Source of the DNA: Diplonema japonicum
Taxonomy: Eukaryota > Euglenozoa > Diplonemea > Diplonemida > Diplonemidae
Assembly (NCBI GenBank): GCA_964019335.1
Contig: OZ025763.1
Span: 1-64,000 of the forward strand
Reading direction: 5' to 3'
Length of the DNA: 64,000 bases
Shown here piece by piece: positions 28,649 to 38,855 of this stretch. The notes below the pieces were generated by a model. The model worked only from the letters and a program-made list of their open reading frames with translations. It had not been told where the DNA came from and made no database searches. Position 1 is the stretch's first letter. Each line of letters starts with the position of its first letter. The translations under genes and the position numbers were made by a program.

Positions 28649-30391
28649 ATGCCCCACAGCTCATGTTCCTCGACGGCATCGGGCGGTAGACGCATCGATC
28701 TTTCCCCAAAGTGTGTGAAGAAGAGGTTCATGAAGGTGGTGCAGATGGGATCTCCGGAAGCAGACCCATTCAAGGAACAAGTGCTGTACACGATGCTGCT
28801 CCCTGTCAGCATGTGGTTGGCCGCAGCCCTCGCTTGCATCATAGCGACAGCTGCAGCGGTGACGGCAGTGGAGCTGGCGGTCCTGGGCACCCGGACAAAG
28901 TTGTACAGCTTCATGGGGTGCACGTTCACCTACTTCCCCAGCGCCGAGGACAGGCTGGACTTCTTAGTTAACAGAAACCCTTCTTACTTCCACGGGTACA
29001 CATTTGGTACCGCAAGGAATTTCTGCAAATGGGCAACAGGAGGGTTCAAGGAGATGGTGTTGCTGTCGGACGCGAGGCTTCTCTCGATCCTCCAGACAAC
29101 ACCTGTGTCTCGGATGTGGAAGGTGGCGTGCAACGAGGAAGGCCGCCCTGTATCAATGGTACTGGACATGGGGGACGTGACGAAGGGCGACGTGAAAGCG
29201 ACGGACATCTCCCTCGGGAAGGGGCACTACCTGTGTGTTGAGAGGATCGACTTCGACATTGAAACTTCGGACCTCTCCGTCACCCTTGTGGACAGCGACG
29301 GGCTGGCGAGGGTGGTGCACCGCCCGACAGTCGAAGAGGCCAGCACATGCACATCAGGCAGCACGACCACAGACACAGACGAAGAGCGACTGTGGAAGCT
29401 TGCAAAGGCCCACATCCAATGCCTCATCATGTGGGCTACCATCATGTGGTCACACACATGGGTCCACTTCAACCTTTTCGATGCCATGGCTGCCCTCACA
29501 CCTGATGTTGTTCCGAAGGAGTCCGTCCTGCGAGCCCTGCTCACCCCGCACCTGCGCTTCACCCCAACCATCAACTTTGCAGGACCATCCGATGGAATAC
29601 TGCACCCCCAGCACACCACCGACAACTTTTACAAGAAGTTCATCCCGTGGAAGGTGCAGGGGCAGACCGCACAACAGTTCCTCGCAAAGGTCGCGGAGAA
29701 CTGTCTGCAGCACTACCTGAAGGCAGACGAGACAACGGGGGAGAAGATCGTGGACCCTGTGGCCTTCCCTCCTAAGTTCGTGACGGACCGCCTTGAGCCG
29801 GACAACAAGCTGCAAGGATTGCTCCCGTACCTGGACTTCCTGACAGAGGTGTACAAGGCGATGGAGGTGTACGCACAAAACCTGTGGGTGGTCATCGAGC
29901 ACGACATCTTCACACAATGGGTGCGGCACATGGCAGAAGAGGTTAAGAGTGTGAAAGGGCTGTCGAAGGTGGACCCTGTGAAGCTGCTTGCGACCCTTCT
30001 GTGGACCATAGTTGTGCATGCGGTGGACCATGATGTGTGTGGGAAGTTTAACACAAAATGGGCGATGTTAGGGAGTGCTGTACCGTTGGACTGGGATGGG
30101 GAGTGGCAGGACGTTCTGAAGGGTTCGCTGTTCGGGACGCAGCTCCATGCCTTCCGCTCTTCCACTTTCCTTGAATGTTTTGCTGTCTACAACAAGTCAT
30201 GGTTTACTAAAGATAACGATCTTTTGATATCGTCAGACCTTTACAGGGGGTGGAACAGCATCAAGTGCGAGCAGAAGAAGGACAAGCTGCGTCTGTGCGC
30301 CGCCGCGCTCCGTGTCTCCTTGCGCGAGATCAGCAAGAAGTGGGGCTGGCTCAGCGACGTGGCGAGTCTTCCTGCGAGCGTTTCTTTCTAA
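28649..30391 (+). CDS. Lipoxygenase-like membrane-anchored protein, paralogue 1
   Basis: This 580-residue protein is one of four tandem paralogues. After a short Ser/Thr N-terminus and a basic helix comes a hydrophobic segment (MLLPVSMWLAAALACIIATAAAVTAV split around residues 48-72), probably a membrane anchor. The catalytic-like core resembles lipoxygenases. W-x-LAK leads to a His pair at residues 269 and 273 (SHTWVHF), then ALLTPHLRFTPTIN, like the PHLRYTxxIN block. A second pair lies at 457 and 461 (HAVDH) in the LLATLLWTIVVH context, like the H-x3-N/H ligands. Spacing of the first pair is H-x3-H rather than the usual H-x4-H, and the C-terminus is Phe, not Ile. Iron binding and fatty-acid dioxygenation are therefore inferences. 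No PLAT domain or introns. Confidence 0.65.
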   Translation: MPHSSCSSTASGGRRIDLSPKCVKKRFMKVVQMGSPEADPFKEQVLYTMLLPVSMWLAAALACIIATAAAVTAVELAVLGTRTKLYSFMGCTFTYFPSAEDRLDFLVNRNPSYFHGYTFGTARNFCKWATGGFKEMVLLSDARLLSILQTTPVSRMWKVACNEEGRPVSMVLDMGDVTKGDVKATDISLGKGHYLCVERIDFDIETSDLSVTLVDSDGLARVVHRPTVEEASTCTSGSTTTDTDEERLWKLAKAHIQCLIMWATIMWSHTWVHFNLFDAMAALTPDVVPKESVLRALLTPHLRFTPTINFAGPSDGILHPQHTTDNFYKKFIPWKVQGQTAQQFLAKVAENCLQHYLKADETTGEKIVDPVAFPPKFVTDRLEPDNKLQGLLPYLDFLTEVYKAMEVYAQNLWVVIEHDIFTQWVRHMAEEVKSVKGLSKVDPVKLLATLLWTIVVHAVDHDVCGKFNTKWAMLGSAVPLDWDGEWQDVLKGSLFGTQLHAFRSSTFLECFAVYNKSWFTKDNDLLISSDLYRGWNSIKCEQKKDKLRLCAAALRVSLREISKKWGWLSDVASLPASVSF

Positions 30392-30488
30392 AAAAAGAAT
30401 TAAGGCTATTGGGGTTTGATGAAAAAAAAAAGGAGACCCCGTGAGTGAAATCATGCTCTGATTTTTATTCAATACTGCATTTTATTTA

Positions 30489-30530
30489 AGGGTGGTCCTC
30501 GAGTGGGATTTGCCCTTAAACATCGCCTTT
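30489..30530 (+). repeat. Direct repeat flanking the first lipoxygenase-like gene (right copy)
   Basis: This is the counterpart of 28447-28490: GGGTGGTCCTCGAGTGGGAT then TTGCCCTTAAACATCGCC. It lies about 100 bp after the stop of paralogue 1. The arrangement could mark the edges of a duplicated or inserted block, or be a 3'-end element shared with the retroelement at 12.4 kb. Confidence 0.6.
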
Positions 30531-30899
30531 AATGATGAGCTGCTCTCGCAAAGAATTTGGGTGCTGAAAAGAGCTGCTCAGAATTTAAAAGAAAAAAAAA
30601 ACGCTTTTCCCCCCCCCCCTTTTTTTTTTCTCATTTATACAGGCCAAGGCTAAACACAATTTGGGGTGTACAGTTGACATCGTGTTTTGGATTACAAACT
30701 GGTCGCCTGTCCTCTACTCTTGTTCTGGTTTTTTTTTTTTTTTTTTTTTCCTCCCCCCTCAACTTCGGAGGGGCTTCGGGCGAAGCTTCACAACGATAAT
30801 GGTTGCGTCCTGCTGCCAAAAAAAAAAAAAAAAAAAAAAAAAAGCTTTTTGATAAATTTCGGTGTGCGGGTTGGGTGCTCACCGTTTGGAAAAAAAAAA

Positions 30900-30976
30900 G
30901 TAGCTATTTATTGCCAACAAATTATGAGTCATTATTTAACTCGAGTTTCCGAATTTTTTTGCACGAGGGCCCGAGT

Positions 30977-31014
<38 letters not shown>

Positions 31015-31766
31015 TTTACTGCCAACAAGTAATGACTTTACCGAGAGGTCGGTAAAGCATTACTTGGCGGTAGGTAAGTGGTTTTATTTCACGACACTCT
31101 GAAATTACTTCACCACGAGGGGCACAACAGGGTGACAAGGGGTACAACAAGAGAGGGGTTACAAAGGTTACAATACAAGTTGTTTTTCCTCCTTTTGCTG
31201 ACTTAAAGTGCTGCCGTTGCCGCTGGCATTGCCACTGTCACCATCTCTAATCAGGCCTTCTCATACCTGGCGCGCCACCTCACTTTCTGCTGCTTCGATA
31301 TTTTGAAGTCTTTTAGGGAGCTGACTAACTTACCCTTACCTGCAGAAGAGTTACCCCCAGAAACTGAGAACAAGGCCTAGCCAAGTGGGCAAATTGGGAG
31401 GAAAAAGTAGTCCAACTTGGAACTGAGCCGAGGCAAAAGCTGGCCAATTGAGCTGAACCTGGGGGGAAATAGCAAACTGAGAGGAAAAAGTAGCCCCACT
31501 GGGAACCGAACCGAGGCAAAAATTGGCCCACCGAGGCATATTATTTAACGGAAACCCCCTATTACTTCACGGAAAACAGGCCATTATTTCACCGTGAAGT
31601 AATGAGATTTAGCGTGAAGTAATGGGCCCCCTAGTGCATGAAGTAATTTCTGAAGAGTGAAATAAAAAAAAAAGATTAAATAACGGCTCTTTTGGCGGCA
31701 AGTAAGTCGTTTTATTTCACTCTTCGTCATTTGTTTAGCCACTCACTCTTCACTGCTTTCACTGCT

Positions 31767-31806
<40 letters not shown>

Positions 31807-32010
31807 CCCACACAGGTCAGCTTTTTCGGGATTTCCCTAAGGTAATACAGGGTAGCTATTTCGCCGTGGCATTTTAGGGGGAAGTAAAGCACTTATTCCC
31901 ACTTTTAGGGCCGAAATGGCCCACCCCAAAAAAGTTTTTCCAAGGGGTTGGTAAATAATAACCATTTTACGTTAAACAATGAGTGAAGAAAATGACGAAG
32001 AGTGAAATTT
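30900..32010 (+). mobile_element. Composite of palindromic MITE-like repeats, copy M2
   Basis: The left part (30900-31080) carries the TATTTATTGCCAACAAATTA end and the TTAACTCGAGTTTCCG block. The right part (31675-32010) carries the shared interior (GGCGGCAAGTAAGTCGTTTT, GCTATTTCGCCGTGGCATTT). Between them is a different arrangement with palindromes built on GTGAAGTAATG rather than GTTAAATAATG (31560-31625), a possible degenerate ORF piece (31240-31380) and an 83-bp tandem duplication. It is best explained by nested insertion of related elements. Confidence 0.65.
31389..31540 (+). repeat. Two-copy tandem repeat, period 83 bp
   Basis: Copy 1 starts GCAAATTGGGAGGAAAAAGT at 31389; copy 2 starts GCAAACTGAGAGGAAAAAGT at 31472. 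Both continue through similar CAACTTGGAACTGAGCC / CCACTGGGAACCGAACC text and AGGCAAAA. The divergence indicates an old duplication inside the M2 composite. Confidence 0.7.
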
Positions 32011-32614
32011 AAAAAAAAAAAAAAAAAAGTCAGTTTCTTTTTTGTTCTTCTTTTCTTTTCTTTGTTAAACACCCCCAGCTTTGAGAATTTTTCTTCTTCA
32101 TTGAAACCAAACGCACAGATTTTCTTTTCTCTATGAATGGACGGAAAAGTTCCAAAAAAAAAAAAAAAAAAAAAAGAAAAAAACGAAAAGAAAAAAAAAG
32201 ATTAGTCTCGAAAAATACTCCCCTCCCCCTTTTTTTTGGTACAAATATTTTCATACCCTTAAAGAAATGATCTTATTAACCTTATGCAACTTTGTTGCCG
32301 AGCAAAGAAAAAGAAAAAAAAGAATTGTAGCAGTTTTTTTTTTTTTTTTTCTCTTTTCCTTCCCTTTTTTTTTCTCTCTTTTTTTTTTTCTTCCCCGCTC
32401 GCGCGAACACAACAAAGGACATAAGACATAAAAGAAAAAAAAAAGAAAAAAAAGCTTTTGTTTATTCTTATTACCCCTATGTGTCTGGACAAATAATGTA
32501 TTGTTTTGCCTACTTCGACATCTTCTTCTTTGTTTTTTCTTCTTTGCTTTTTTTTTTTTTCCCCTTCATTTTCTTCGTGACATAGCCCCTATTCCACAGT
32601 TACTGCTACATAAC

Positions 32615-34444
32615 ATGCTTTCAAGCCGCACCTCGATGACCTCCCAGAGCGTGTTGACCACACCGTCGTCTTCTAAGTTGCACCTCAACGTAAATCTACG
32701 AGCCTTGAAGAGAAGATTCAAGAGGGTGACGGAGTTGGGCCAACCCAAGGGGAACATTTGGAAGGAGCACATACTATTTATCATGCTTGCCCCCCTGGGC
32801 CTGTGGCTGGCGGCCCTGCTGTCCCTTGTACTGGTGGTGGTGTCCCTTGGGCAGTCCGTGGAGTACCTCCTGAGGTACGTCACGATGGTAAGCTCGCGGA
32901 CTACCCTGCGAACGTACATGGGCTGCACCTTCACCGCCCTCCCCAGCAACGCTGACAGACTGGACTTCGTGTTGCACAGGGGACCGACCTACATCTACGG
33001 CCACACAATCGGTGCAGTGAAGAACTTCTGCAAATGGGCAACAGGAGGGTTCAAGGAACAGGTCCTTCTGTCCGACGCCGAGGTTCTGGCACTGCTGATG
33101 ACAACACCTGTGTCTCGGATGTGGAAGGTGGCGTGCAACGAGGAAGGCCGCCCTGTATCAATGGTACTGGACATGGGGGACGTGACGAAGGGCGATGCCA
33201 AGCTGTCGGACATCTCCCTCGGGAAGGGGCACTACCTGTGTGTTGAGAGGATCGACTTCGACATTGAAACATCGGACCTCTCCGTCACCCTTGTGGACAG
33301 CGACGGGCTGGCGAGGGTGGTGCACCGCCCGATGGAGGAAATGTGCGCCAGTCCCATGGCCTCTGCGTGCTCCTCGTCCTCAATCAGCAGTGCGGACGTC
33401 AGCGATGAGGAGCGACTGTGGAACATGGCCAAGGCACACCTGCAGGGGCTCATCATGTGGTCCATTGTCTCCTGGTCGCACAACTGGGTTCACTTCAACC
33501 TCCTGGACTCTGCGGCCGCCCTCACTCCCGACGTTGTTCCGAAGCGCTCTGTCCTGCGAGCCCTGCTCACTCCGCACTTGCGCTTCACCCCAACCATCAA
33601 CACGGCGGGACCTGCAGATGGGATCCTGAACCCCCAGCACGCAGAGGACGACACTTTGAAGAAATTCCTCCCGTGGAAGGTGCAGGGGCAGACCGCACAA
33701 CAGTTCCTCGCAAAGGTCGCGGAGAACTGTCTGCAGCACTACCTGAAGGCAGACGAGACAACGGGGGAGAAGATCGTGGACCCTGTGGCCTTCCCTCCTG
33801 AGTTCGTGACGGACCGCCTTGAGCCAGACAACAAGCTGCAAGGGTTGCTCCCGTACCTGGATTTCCTGACAGAGGTGTACAAGGCGATGGAGGTGTACGC
33901 ACAGAGCCTGTGGGTCGGGGAGGGGTCGCCACACAGCGAGCGCATCATCGAGCACGACATCTTCATGCAGTGGGTGAGGCACATTGAGCAGTCTGTGGGG
34001 AGCCTGAAAGGGCTGTCGAAGGTTGACCCTGTGAAGCTGCTTGCGACCCTTCTGTGGACCACCGTTGTGCACGGGGCGGACCATGATGTGTGCGGGAGGA
34101 TCAACACAAAGTGGATGATGTTTGGGAGTGCTGTCCCCGTGGACTGGGATGGGGAGTGGCAGGACGTTCTGAAGGGTTCGCTGTTCGGGACGCAGCTCCA
34201 TGCCTTTCGCTCTTCCACGTTCATCAGCTGTTTCGGGGGATACAAGAATTCATGGTTCACAAAGGGTGCTGACCTTCTCGTGTCTCCTGGTCTCTACAAC
34301 GACTGGAACAGCGTTCCCTGCGAGCAGACGAGGTGCCGTCTTCGGGCACATCACGGTACCCTCCTTGCCTCCCTGCATGGTATCAGCAAGAAGTGGGGCT
34401 GGCTTAGTGATGTGGCGGGCCTCCCTGCGAGCGTTTCTTTCTGA
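32615..34444 (+). CDS. Lipoxygenase-like membrane-anchored protein, paralogue 2
   Basis: The 609-residue product has the same layout as paralogue 1. It has a hydrophobic anchor near residues 55-85 (LLAPLGLWLAALLSLVLVVV), the FCKWATGGFKE block, His pair 289/293 (SHNWVHF), ALLTPHLRFTPTIN, and His pair 486/490 (HGADH). It has an 11-residue insertion relative to paralogue 1 (GEGSPHSERII region) and a longer Ser-rich linker before the first His pair. I start it at the ATG at 32615 because the frame upstream is T-tract-encoded Phe/Leu; an AG after the T-tract at about 32585 is a plausible acceptor. Its last 390 bases are almost identical to paralogue 3. Both putative ligand pairs are intact. Function inferred as for paralogue 1. 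Confidence 0.65.
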   Translation: MLSSRTSMTSQSVLTTPSSSKLHLNVNLRALKRRFKRVTELGQPKGNIWKEHILFIMLAPLGLWLAALLSLVLVVVSLGQSVEYLLRYVTMVSSRTTLRTYMGCTFTALPSNADRLDFVLHRGPTYIYGHTIGAVKNFCKWATGGFKEQVLLSDAEVLALLMTTPVSRMWKVACNEEGRPVSMVLDMGDVTKGDAKLSDISLGKGHYLCVERIDFDIETSDLSVTLVDSDGLARVVHRPMEEMCASPMASACSSSSISSADVSDEERLWNMAKAHLQGLIMWSIVSWSHNWVHFNLLDSAAALTPDVVPKRSVLRALLTPHLRFTPTINTAGPADGILNPQHAEDDTLKKFLPWKVQGQTAQQFLAKVAENCLQHYLKADETTGEKIVDPVAFPPEFVTDRLEPDNKLQGLLPYLDFLTEVYKAMEVYAQSLWVGEGSPHSERIIEHDIFMQWVRHIEQSVGSLKGLSKVDPVKLLATLLWTTVVHGADHDVCGRINTKWMMFGSAVPVDWDGEWQDVLKGSLFGTQLHAFRSSTFISCFGGYKNSWFTKGADLLVSPGLYNDWNSVPCEQTRCRLRAHHGTLLASLHGISKKWGWLSDVAGLPASVSF

Positions 34445-35247
34445 AAACGCTTCGTGTTCTTCTTCTTTCTTTGTGACAAGGCGCACCTTCGCAGCACGCC
34501 ATGTCAGGACGTGAGGTCACAGCGATCCATTCGCCGCGGCCACGCCGGTGGTGTTCGAGCTGACGGCAGGCAGCCAAGCTTCGTTTTCTATCAATTTAAA
34601 CTTTCTTTTTTTTTTTTTTTTTTTAATATTATTCCGTTTTTGCTACCCAGTGAGTTCTTTGGACTCCTATCCAATACCTCCCCCGTTGAGGTCTCTCCTC
34701 CCTCGTTCCCCCCCCACACACCCCCTGGTGTCAGAATCATGTATTTGGTGCAACAGGAGACCCGAGGCTACTACGGGAGAAATAAGAAACATGACAGTGG
34801 TACCTTTGTCCATTCCTTTTTTTTTTCCCCCCCCTTCCTTTATCTTCTTCTTCTTGCTTTGAAGTCTATCAAAAAGAGAGGGGGAAAAAGGAATGTTGAC
34901 AGCTTTTCGTTTTTTTTTTTTTTTTTTTTCCCGCCATTATTATCCCCTCTCTTTTTTTCATAGCTCTACTTTTTTTTTTTTCTAATGTATTTCTTAGCAG
35001 AACATGCTCAAAGCCAACCTGTTCTCTACTGCGGTGCGTTTCTTTTCTTTATAAATGTCACTCCTTCTTCCCCGTTCATCGAGCTAATTGCATATAAAAG
35101 AAGAAGAAAAAAAAAAAAAAATAACCACTTTGTTATTTTTCCTCTCCTTCTCTCTATTTTTTCTCTCTCTCTCTTTTTTCTTCTTCTTTCTCTCTCTCTC
35201 TCTTAAGTCCGTTCTGAAGCACAAAAAAAAAAAAAAAAAAAAAAAAA
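34445..35247. other. Intergenic region between lipoxygenase-like paralogues 2 and 3
   Basis: About 150 bp of GC-rich unique sequence after the stop is followed by T-tracts and pyrimidine-rich DNA. The region ends with a 28-A run abutting the next ATG. No gene is seen. Confidence 0.6.
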
Positions 35248-36933
35248 ATGATCGCCCGAGAAGCATCGATATGCTCATGCGAAAGCCCCATGCAGACAGT
35301 GGTGTACGAGTGGGAGTCTAGAGTACAGCTGCCTGCCGGGGCTGAAGCAGAGCAGATCTCAAAATCTTGCCCAACAACTTCCATCAGCATCGAGGAGCAC
35401 CGACGCAGGCTCAAAAGGATAACACGGTCGAAACCCTCAGTAAATACCCACCGGGTGGAATGGGCACTAACGATTCTACTGTCCCCTGTTGGGGCCTGGT
35501 TCGCCTACTTGATATCCCTCGTGCTCCTCTTCTTCTCAGCCGTCCTGCAGCTCACTTCTTGCATCATGCGTCACTCGGGTACCGCTGCCATTATTGCATC
35601 GCATTTCGGTACCAGTCTCGCAATGAACACTGACAGACAGGACTTCGTGGCGCACAGATGTCCAGCTTACATATACAGCCTCACACTCGGTGCAGTGCAG
35701 AATTTCTGCAAATGGGCAACAGGAGGGTTCAAGGAACAGGTCCTTCTGTCTGACACCGGGATGTTAACACTGCTGATGACAACACCTGTGTCTCGGATGT
35801 GGAAGGTGGCGTGCAACGAAGAAGGCCGCCCTGTATCAATGGTACTGGACATGGGGGACGTGACGAAGGGCGATGCCAAGCTGTCGGACATCTCCCTCGG
35901 GAAGGGGCACTACCTGTGTGTTGAGAGGATCGACTTCGACATTGAAACATCGGACCTCTCCGTCACCCTTGTGGACAGCGACGGGCTGGCGAGGGTGGTG
36001 CACCGCCCGACAGAATGCATCGCCGGAAGCACCTCAAACGACGAGCGACTGTGGAAGCTAGCAAAAGCACATCTACAAGGGGCCGTCATGTTAGCAAATG
36101 CCTCTTGCCAGCAAGACTTGGTTCATTTCTCCTTTTTAAACTCTGTGGCTGCCCTCACACCTGATGTTGTTCCGAAGTGCTCCGCTCTGCATGCCCTGCT
36201 CACCCCGCACCTGCGCTTCACCTCCACCAACGGCCTTTGCAACAAGCTTCTCCCGTGGAAGGCAAAACCGGCGAGCTGCCTGAAAGCAAACAATGCATTA
36301 ATAGCCTTCCCTCCTGAGTTCGTGACGGACCGCCTTGAGCCGGACAACAAGCTGCAAGGGTTGCTCCCGTACCTGGACTTCCTGACAGAGGTGTACAAGG
36401 CGATGGAGGTGTACGCACAGAGCCTGTGGGTGGTCATCGAGCACGACATCTTCACACAATGGGTGCGGCACATGGCAGAAGAGGTTAAGAGTGTGAAAGG
36501 GCTGTCGAAGGTGGACCCTGTGAAGCTGCTTGCGACCCTTCTGTGGACCACCGTTGTGCACGGGGCGGACCATGATGTGTGCGGGAGGATCAACACAAAG
36601 TGGGTGATGTTTGGGAGTGCTGTCCCCGTGGACTGGGATGGGGAGTGGCAGGACGTTCTGAAGGGTTCGCTGTTCGGGACGCAGCTCCATGCCTTCCGCT
36701 CTTCCACGTTCATCAGCTGTTTCGGGGGATACAAGAATTCATGGTTCACAAAGGGTGCTGACCTTCTCGTGTCTCCTGGTCTCTACAACGACTGGAACAG
36801 CGTTCCCTGCGAGCAGACGAGGTGCCGTCTTCGGGCACATCACGGTACCCTCCTTGCCTCCCTGCATGGTATCAGCAAGAAGTGGGGCTGGCTTAGTGAT
36901 GTGGCGGGCCTCCCTGCGAGCGTTTCTTTTTAG
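35248..36933 (+). CDS. Lipoxygenase-like paralogue 3, first histidine lost and internally shortened
   Basis: The frame is fully open (561 residues), with the same N-terminal anchor region (LSPVGAWFAYLISLVLLFFSA) and the same FCKWATGGFKE and GDVTKGDAKLSDISLGKGHY blocks. Where paralogues 1, 2 and 4 read W-S-H-x-W-V-H-F, this copy reads SCQQDLVHF, so the first His is Gln. About 40 residues after TPHLRFT (the INTAGPADGILNPQH to ENCLQHY segment) are largely replaced by a short unrelated stretch (STNGLCNKLLPWKAKPASCL). The second pair HGADH is kept. It may be a catalytically dead but still constrained copy, or a pseudogene rescued by gene conversion at its ends. ATG follows a 28-A run. Confidence 0.65.
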   Translation: MIAREASICSCESPMQTVVYEWESRVQLPAGAEAEQISKSCPTTSISIEEHRRRLKRITRSKPSVNTHRVEWALTILLSPVGAWFAYLISLVLLFFSAVLQLTSCIMRHSGTAAIIASHFGTSLAMNTDRQDFVAHRCPAYIYSLTLGAVQNFCKWATGGFKEQVLLSDTGMLTLLMTTPVSRMWKVACNEEGRPVSMVLDMGDVTKGDAKLSDISLGKGHYLCVERIDFDIETSDLSVTLVDSDGLARVVHRPTECIAGSTSNDERLWKLAKAHLQGAVMLANASCQQDLVHFSFLNSVAALTPDVVPKCSALHALLTPHLRFTSTNGLCNKLLPWKAKPASCLKANNALIAFPPEFVTDRLEPDNKLQGLLPYLDFLTEVYKAMEVYAQSLWVVIEHDIFTQWVRHMAEEVKSVKGLSKVDPVKLLATLLWTTVVHGADHDVCGRINTKWVMFGSAVPVDWDGEWQDVLKGSLFGTQLHAFRSSTFISCFGGYKNSWFTKGADLLVSPGLYNDWNSVPCEQTRCRLRAHHGTLLASLHGISKKWGWLSDVAGLPASVSF

Positions 36934-36953
36934 ATCAATTGAATTTGTCGCAA

Positions 36954-36990
<37 letters not shown>

Positions 36991-38056
36991 GTTCCTACAT
37001 TCTCAGCATGTCATGATTCGGCGCCGTCTTTGCTTTCTTTTATGTGGGAATACGTAATATTTGAGAGGGGTGACCCCTTCTCTCCCCCCGCTTTTTTTTA
37101 TGCCTCATACCTCTAAACCCATCTAGGAGGTTTTTTTTTTTTTTTTTTTTTTCTTTGTTCATGCAAATAAAAAAAAAAATAATAATAATAATAATAATAA
37201 AGCAAATTTCTGTCCTCGGGTTTTAGAGATATGAGGCATTATCTTGCCCATTGGTTCCGTTTCTTTCTTTTTTTTTTTTTTTTTTTTTTTTTTTGTTCCT
37301 GTTGACCGGTGCATTGCCCTACCGTAAGTGCACCCGAGTTGTGGGTCTCCGCACTTTACTCGGGCACTTTGCAACTTCGCAGCCCTGGACACTTTCCACA
37401 ACATATCTGTTTTTCTTCTTTTTTTTTTAAATTTTTTTTTCCCCCCTATTCTCACAGTAATTTTTTTTCTTTATTCGGTGGGGGGGGTCAAGACTCCACT
37501 GTAACGTTTTCTTTCTTTTTTTCTTTTTCTTCTTTTTTTTTTCTTTTTCTTTTTTCTGACTCAAAGATAAAATTCGTCTTTGTTCATATTATTTTTTTTT
37601 TAAAAGTTTTTTTTAGAAAAGAAAAAAAAAAAAGAAAAAAAAACGAAGAAAACCCAACACCACACCCTTGCAATAAGCAATAGGTGATTGGCCAATTCCC
37701 TAATGTGACCATATGCTCCACCGCTGCTTAACTATGTGCTTGGAAAGTCTGGATCCCTCTTGTCTATTAGAGAGGGGGGGGGAGGGATGAATGTTTGGGG
37801 TCCCTCAGTTACTTACTTTACACTTGAGGTTAATTATGAGGGATCCTTTGTGAAAACGAAAAAAAAAAAAAAAAAAAAAAAAATGCATCAATGAAAAAGA
37901 AAGAAAACGAAAAACTAGTCAATATTTTTCTTCTTTTTTTTTTGTTTTTTCTTCTTAATCTCCCCCTCACCCTTTTTCTTTTTTTTTTTCCGTCTCTCCT
38001 ACCACCCCTCAGGGGGAAAAAAAAAAAATATATCTGCAAAAATGAACTGCGAAAAC

Positions 38057-38087
<31 letters not shown>

Positions 38088-38281
38088 TATTCCTTACTCA
38101 TTGAATGCAAGCGGGGTTGTTTTGAAAACCCACATAACAAAAAAAAAAAATTCATTTTCTTTTTTTTAGGTTACTCCGCCTGCGAAAAAAAAAAAGAAAA
38201 AAAGGAATTGAAGGAGAGGGGGAAAAAAAAATATCCGGGCCACTTTATTCTTACTTCACGGGAGGGCGCGGGCATTTTCAA

Positions 38282-38319
<38 letters not shown>

Positions 38320-38855
38320 CCTCCTCCACCGAGCATAAAGAATACGGATTCACTCATCTCTGGTATCTGCAAAAATCCGTCATTGTTTATTTTGTGAAAT
38401 GCCAGTTGAACTTGTCGCAGCAAGTATTTACTATTTCCCCCCCCCCATTTTTTTCTTCTTAAGCTCCATTACTGAATATTTATCCACAACAAAAAAAATG
38501 AAGAGGAGAGAAAGAAAAAAAAAAAAAAAAAAAAAAGCATCCGCTCGTATGAGAAATGGGAGGATAGTTCCCAAAAAAAAAAAAAAAGGGAAAAGAAGAA
38601 CAAAAAAAAAGTGCCCTCCCCCCTCAAAAAAAACCTTCCAATCACGCAGAGAATAAGCCGGGGAAATAAGGCTGCTTAATATTTTTTTTTAAAATTTCTG
38701 GAGTGAAAATAATAATTCGGGGGGGGGAAGAATTTCATAATGTAACTTTTTTCCCCCCCCCTCCCCCCTCTTCTTCTTCCACAGTATAATAACAACACGC
38801 AGGTAACATATAAAAAAAAATATAAAAAAAAAAAAAGACATAATTCTAAAACACT
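36934..38855. other. Intergenic region between paralogues 3 and 4
   Basis: Mostly A and T runs. It contains the 140-bp inverted-repeat unit at 37100-37239, a hairpin island at 37290-37420 and a unique patch at 37675-37860. No gene is recognised. It ends in an A-rich leader before the ATG of paralogue 4. Confidence 0.6.
37100..37239. mobile_element. 140-bp inverted-repeat unit (tiny MITE or hairpin)
   Basis: The left arm at 37100-37120 (ATGCCTCATACCTCTAAACC and one more base) is the reverse complement of the right arm at 37218-37239, with one mismatch and one indel. The interior is a T-run, an A-run and an (AAT)n tract. Size and terminal repeats fit a miniature transposon. Such arms could also form a long RNA hairpin. 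Confidence 0.55.

Noticed and set aside
31240-31380. Frame with SNQAFSYLARHLTF, faintly like the dimerisation region of hAT transposases
   Set aside because: It is too short and lacks the diagnostic residues. It may be debris, but the family call would be guesswork.
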